Shown here: positions 62,893 to 64,000 of the stretch, piece by piece
Position numbering within the stretch: the first letter of the stretch is position 1
How the letters are laid out: every line of letters begins with the position of its first letter
Origin: Leucobacter zeae
GTDB taxonomy: Bacteria > Actinomycetota > Actinomycetes > Actinomycetales > Microbacteriaceae
Length of the DNA: 64,000 nucleotides
NCBI RefSeq assembly: GCF_016758175.1
Contig: NZ_QYAB01000001.1
Coordinates: 1,591,850-1,655,849 of the forward strand
Reading direction: 5' to 3'
Notes under the pieces: model-generated
The model's database searches: none
What the model was told of the DNA's origin: nothing
What the model saw: only the letters and a program-made list of their open reading frames with translations
Made by a program: the position numbers and the translations under genes

Positions 62893-64000
62893 TCACCCGC
62901 GCGCGTCGCCGTCCACCCAGTCCATGGACTTCCCGACGGCCTTCCGCCACTGGCGCAGGAGCCGATCTCGCTCGGCGGCCTCGATCCCCGGCGAGAACCG
63001 GCGGTCCTCGTCGCGGTTCGCGCGCAGCTCGTCGAGCCCGGACCAGAATCCGACGGCGAGCCCGGCGGCGTAGGCCGCCCCGAGCGCCGTGGTCTCTGCG
63101 ATCCGCGGTCTGACCACGGGGACGCCGAGCATGTCGGCCTGGAACTGCATGAGCGTCTCGTTGGCGACCATCCCGCCGTCGACGCGGAGCTCTGCGAGTG
63201 GCACGCCTCCGGTCTCCGCGACATCGGCGTTCACCGCGTCGAGCACGTCGCGGGTCTGGTAGGCGACGGCCTCGAGAGCCGCCCGAGCGATGTGGCCGCG
63301 ATCGGAGTAACGGGTCAGCCCGACGATCGCCCCGCGAGCGTCGGGCCGCCAGTACGGCGCGAAGAGGCCTGAGAACGCGGGCACGAAGTAGACGCCGCCG
63401 TTGTCGGAGACCGACCGCGCGAGCTGCTCGACCTCGGACGCAGAACGGATGAGTCCGAGCTGATCGCGCAGCCACTGGATCAGGGACCCGGTCACCGCGA
63501 TGGACCCCTCGAGCGCGTAGTGGGCCGGGCCGTCACCGAGCCGATAGCCGACCGTGGTCAGCAGGCCGTTCGTGGAGTGCACGATCTCGGTGCCGGTCTG
63601 GAAGATGAGGAAGCAGCCCGTGCCGTAGGTGTTCTTCGACTCGCCAGCGTCGAACGCCGCCTGGCCGAAGGTGGCCGCCTGCTGATCGCCGAGGATCCCG
63701 GCCACCGGAGTGCCCCGCAGCAGCGACGACGCCTCGACCGTGCCGTAAACCTCCGACGAGGACCGGATCTCGGGGAGCATGGAGCGCGGTACTCCGAACG
63801 CCTCGAGCAGGTCCTCACGCCACGCGAGCGTCTCGAGGTCCATCAGCAGCGTGCGCGACGCGTTGGTCACGTCGGTCGCGTGCACGCCGCCGTCGACGCC
63901 GCCCGTGAGATTCCAGAGCACCCAGGTATCGGTCGTGCCGAACAGCAGCTCGCCGCGCTCGGCGCGTTCGCGTGCGCCGGGGACGTGCTCCAGGAGCCAG
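62893..64000 (-). CDS. glpK: Glycerol kinase, 5' end outside the window
   Basis: The C-terminal 368 or so residues of a FGGY kinase that makes glycerol 3-phosphate. The frame continues to the window edge ([34 protein letters not shown] region). [32 protein letters not shown] and [15 protein letters not shown] are typical of GlpK, and the visible length leaves about 135 N-terminal residues missing. Glycerol 3-phosphate could also feed CDP-glycerol for the TagF-like enzymes, but that link is inference. Confidence 0.95.
   Translation of the reverse strand, partial: WLLEHVPGARERAERGELLFGTTDTWVLWNLTGGVDGGVHATDVTNASRTLLMDLETLAWREDLLEAFGVPRSMLPEIRSSSEVYGTVEASSLLRGTPVAGILGDQQAATFGQAAFDAGESKNTYGTGCFLIFQTGTEIVHSTNGLLTTVGYRLGDGPAHYALEGSIAVTGSLIQWLRDQLGLIRSASEVEQLARSVSDNGGVYFVPAFSGLFAPYWRPDARGAIVGLTRYSDRGHIARAALEAVAYQTRDVLDAVNADVAETGGVPLAELRVDGGMVANETLMQFQADMLGVPVVRPRIAETTALGAAYAAGLAVGFWSGLDELRANRDEDRRFSPGIEAAERDRLLRQWRKAVGKSMDWVDGDARG

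Overview
The window is a high-GC, gene-dense stretch of chromosome from an actinobacterium, almost certainly Microbacteriaceae. The evidence is strong third-position GC, frequent GTG starts, 1-4 nt stop/start overlaps, an actinobacterial DUF2469-YraN-ComM-DprA-XerC run ahead of rpsB-tsf-pyrH-frr-cdsA, an ImuA'-ImuB-DnaE2 mutasome, and many TANNNT(6)RTG leaderless start signatures. A Leucobacter-like genus fits the thioester/VaFE-like LPxTG surface protein, but this is inference. I see no prophage, insertion sequence, CRISPR array or rRNA.

Layout. 1-0.3 kb: initiator tRNA. 0.4-5.7 kb: sortase-anchored surface protein and a membrane HtrA-type protease. 5.8-10.7 kb: wall polymer genes (two TagF-like polymerases and a family 2 glycosyltransferase). 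10.7-22.7 kb: a nucleoside salvage island with pseudouridine kinase/glycosidase, a LacI regulator, a BMP-family lipoprotein, an ABC transporter whose twin ATPase is fused to the first permease, three tandem nucleoside hydrolases and ribokinase. 22.7-24.2 kb: TagGH-type polymer exporter. The island therefore sits between two blocks of wall polymer genes. 24.4-27.4 kb: another ABC exporter and a DUF3039 protein. 27.38-27.52 kb: three 50-bp direct repeats, each with a hairpin, between convergent genes. 27.5-34.7 kb: nicotinate phosphoribosyltransferase and the SOS mutasome behind a perfect LexA box. 34.8-45.4 kb: DUF2469/YraN/ComM/DprA/XerC, an M23 peptidase, then the rpsB-tsf-pyrH-frr-cdsA core with a DivIVA-like gene. 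45.5-47.0 kb: secreted lytic transglycosylase-like protein, small zinc-motif protein and RNase H. 47.0-50.5 kb: an 1139-residue coiled-coil protein built on 58 in-register 11-residue repeats. 50.7-62.7 kb: membrane protein, thioredoxin/TPR protein, cysteine desulfurase, MnmA, LigA, Tag-type glycosylase and GatCAB. 62.9-64 kb: glycerol kinase, running off the window.

How the genes work together. The island reads as a complete route: import of nucleosides, cleavage to base plus ribose, phosphorylation of ribose, with pseudouridine handled by phosphorylation and then C-glycosidic cleavage. The SOS cassette gives damage-induced error-prone repair. The desulfurase next to MnmA supplies sulfur for tRNA 2-thiouridine. 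GatCAB makes Gln-tRNA(Gln) and/or Asn-tRNA(Asn). The most unusual single object is the His-rich hendecad coiled-coil protein at 47038-50457.
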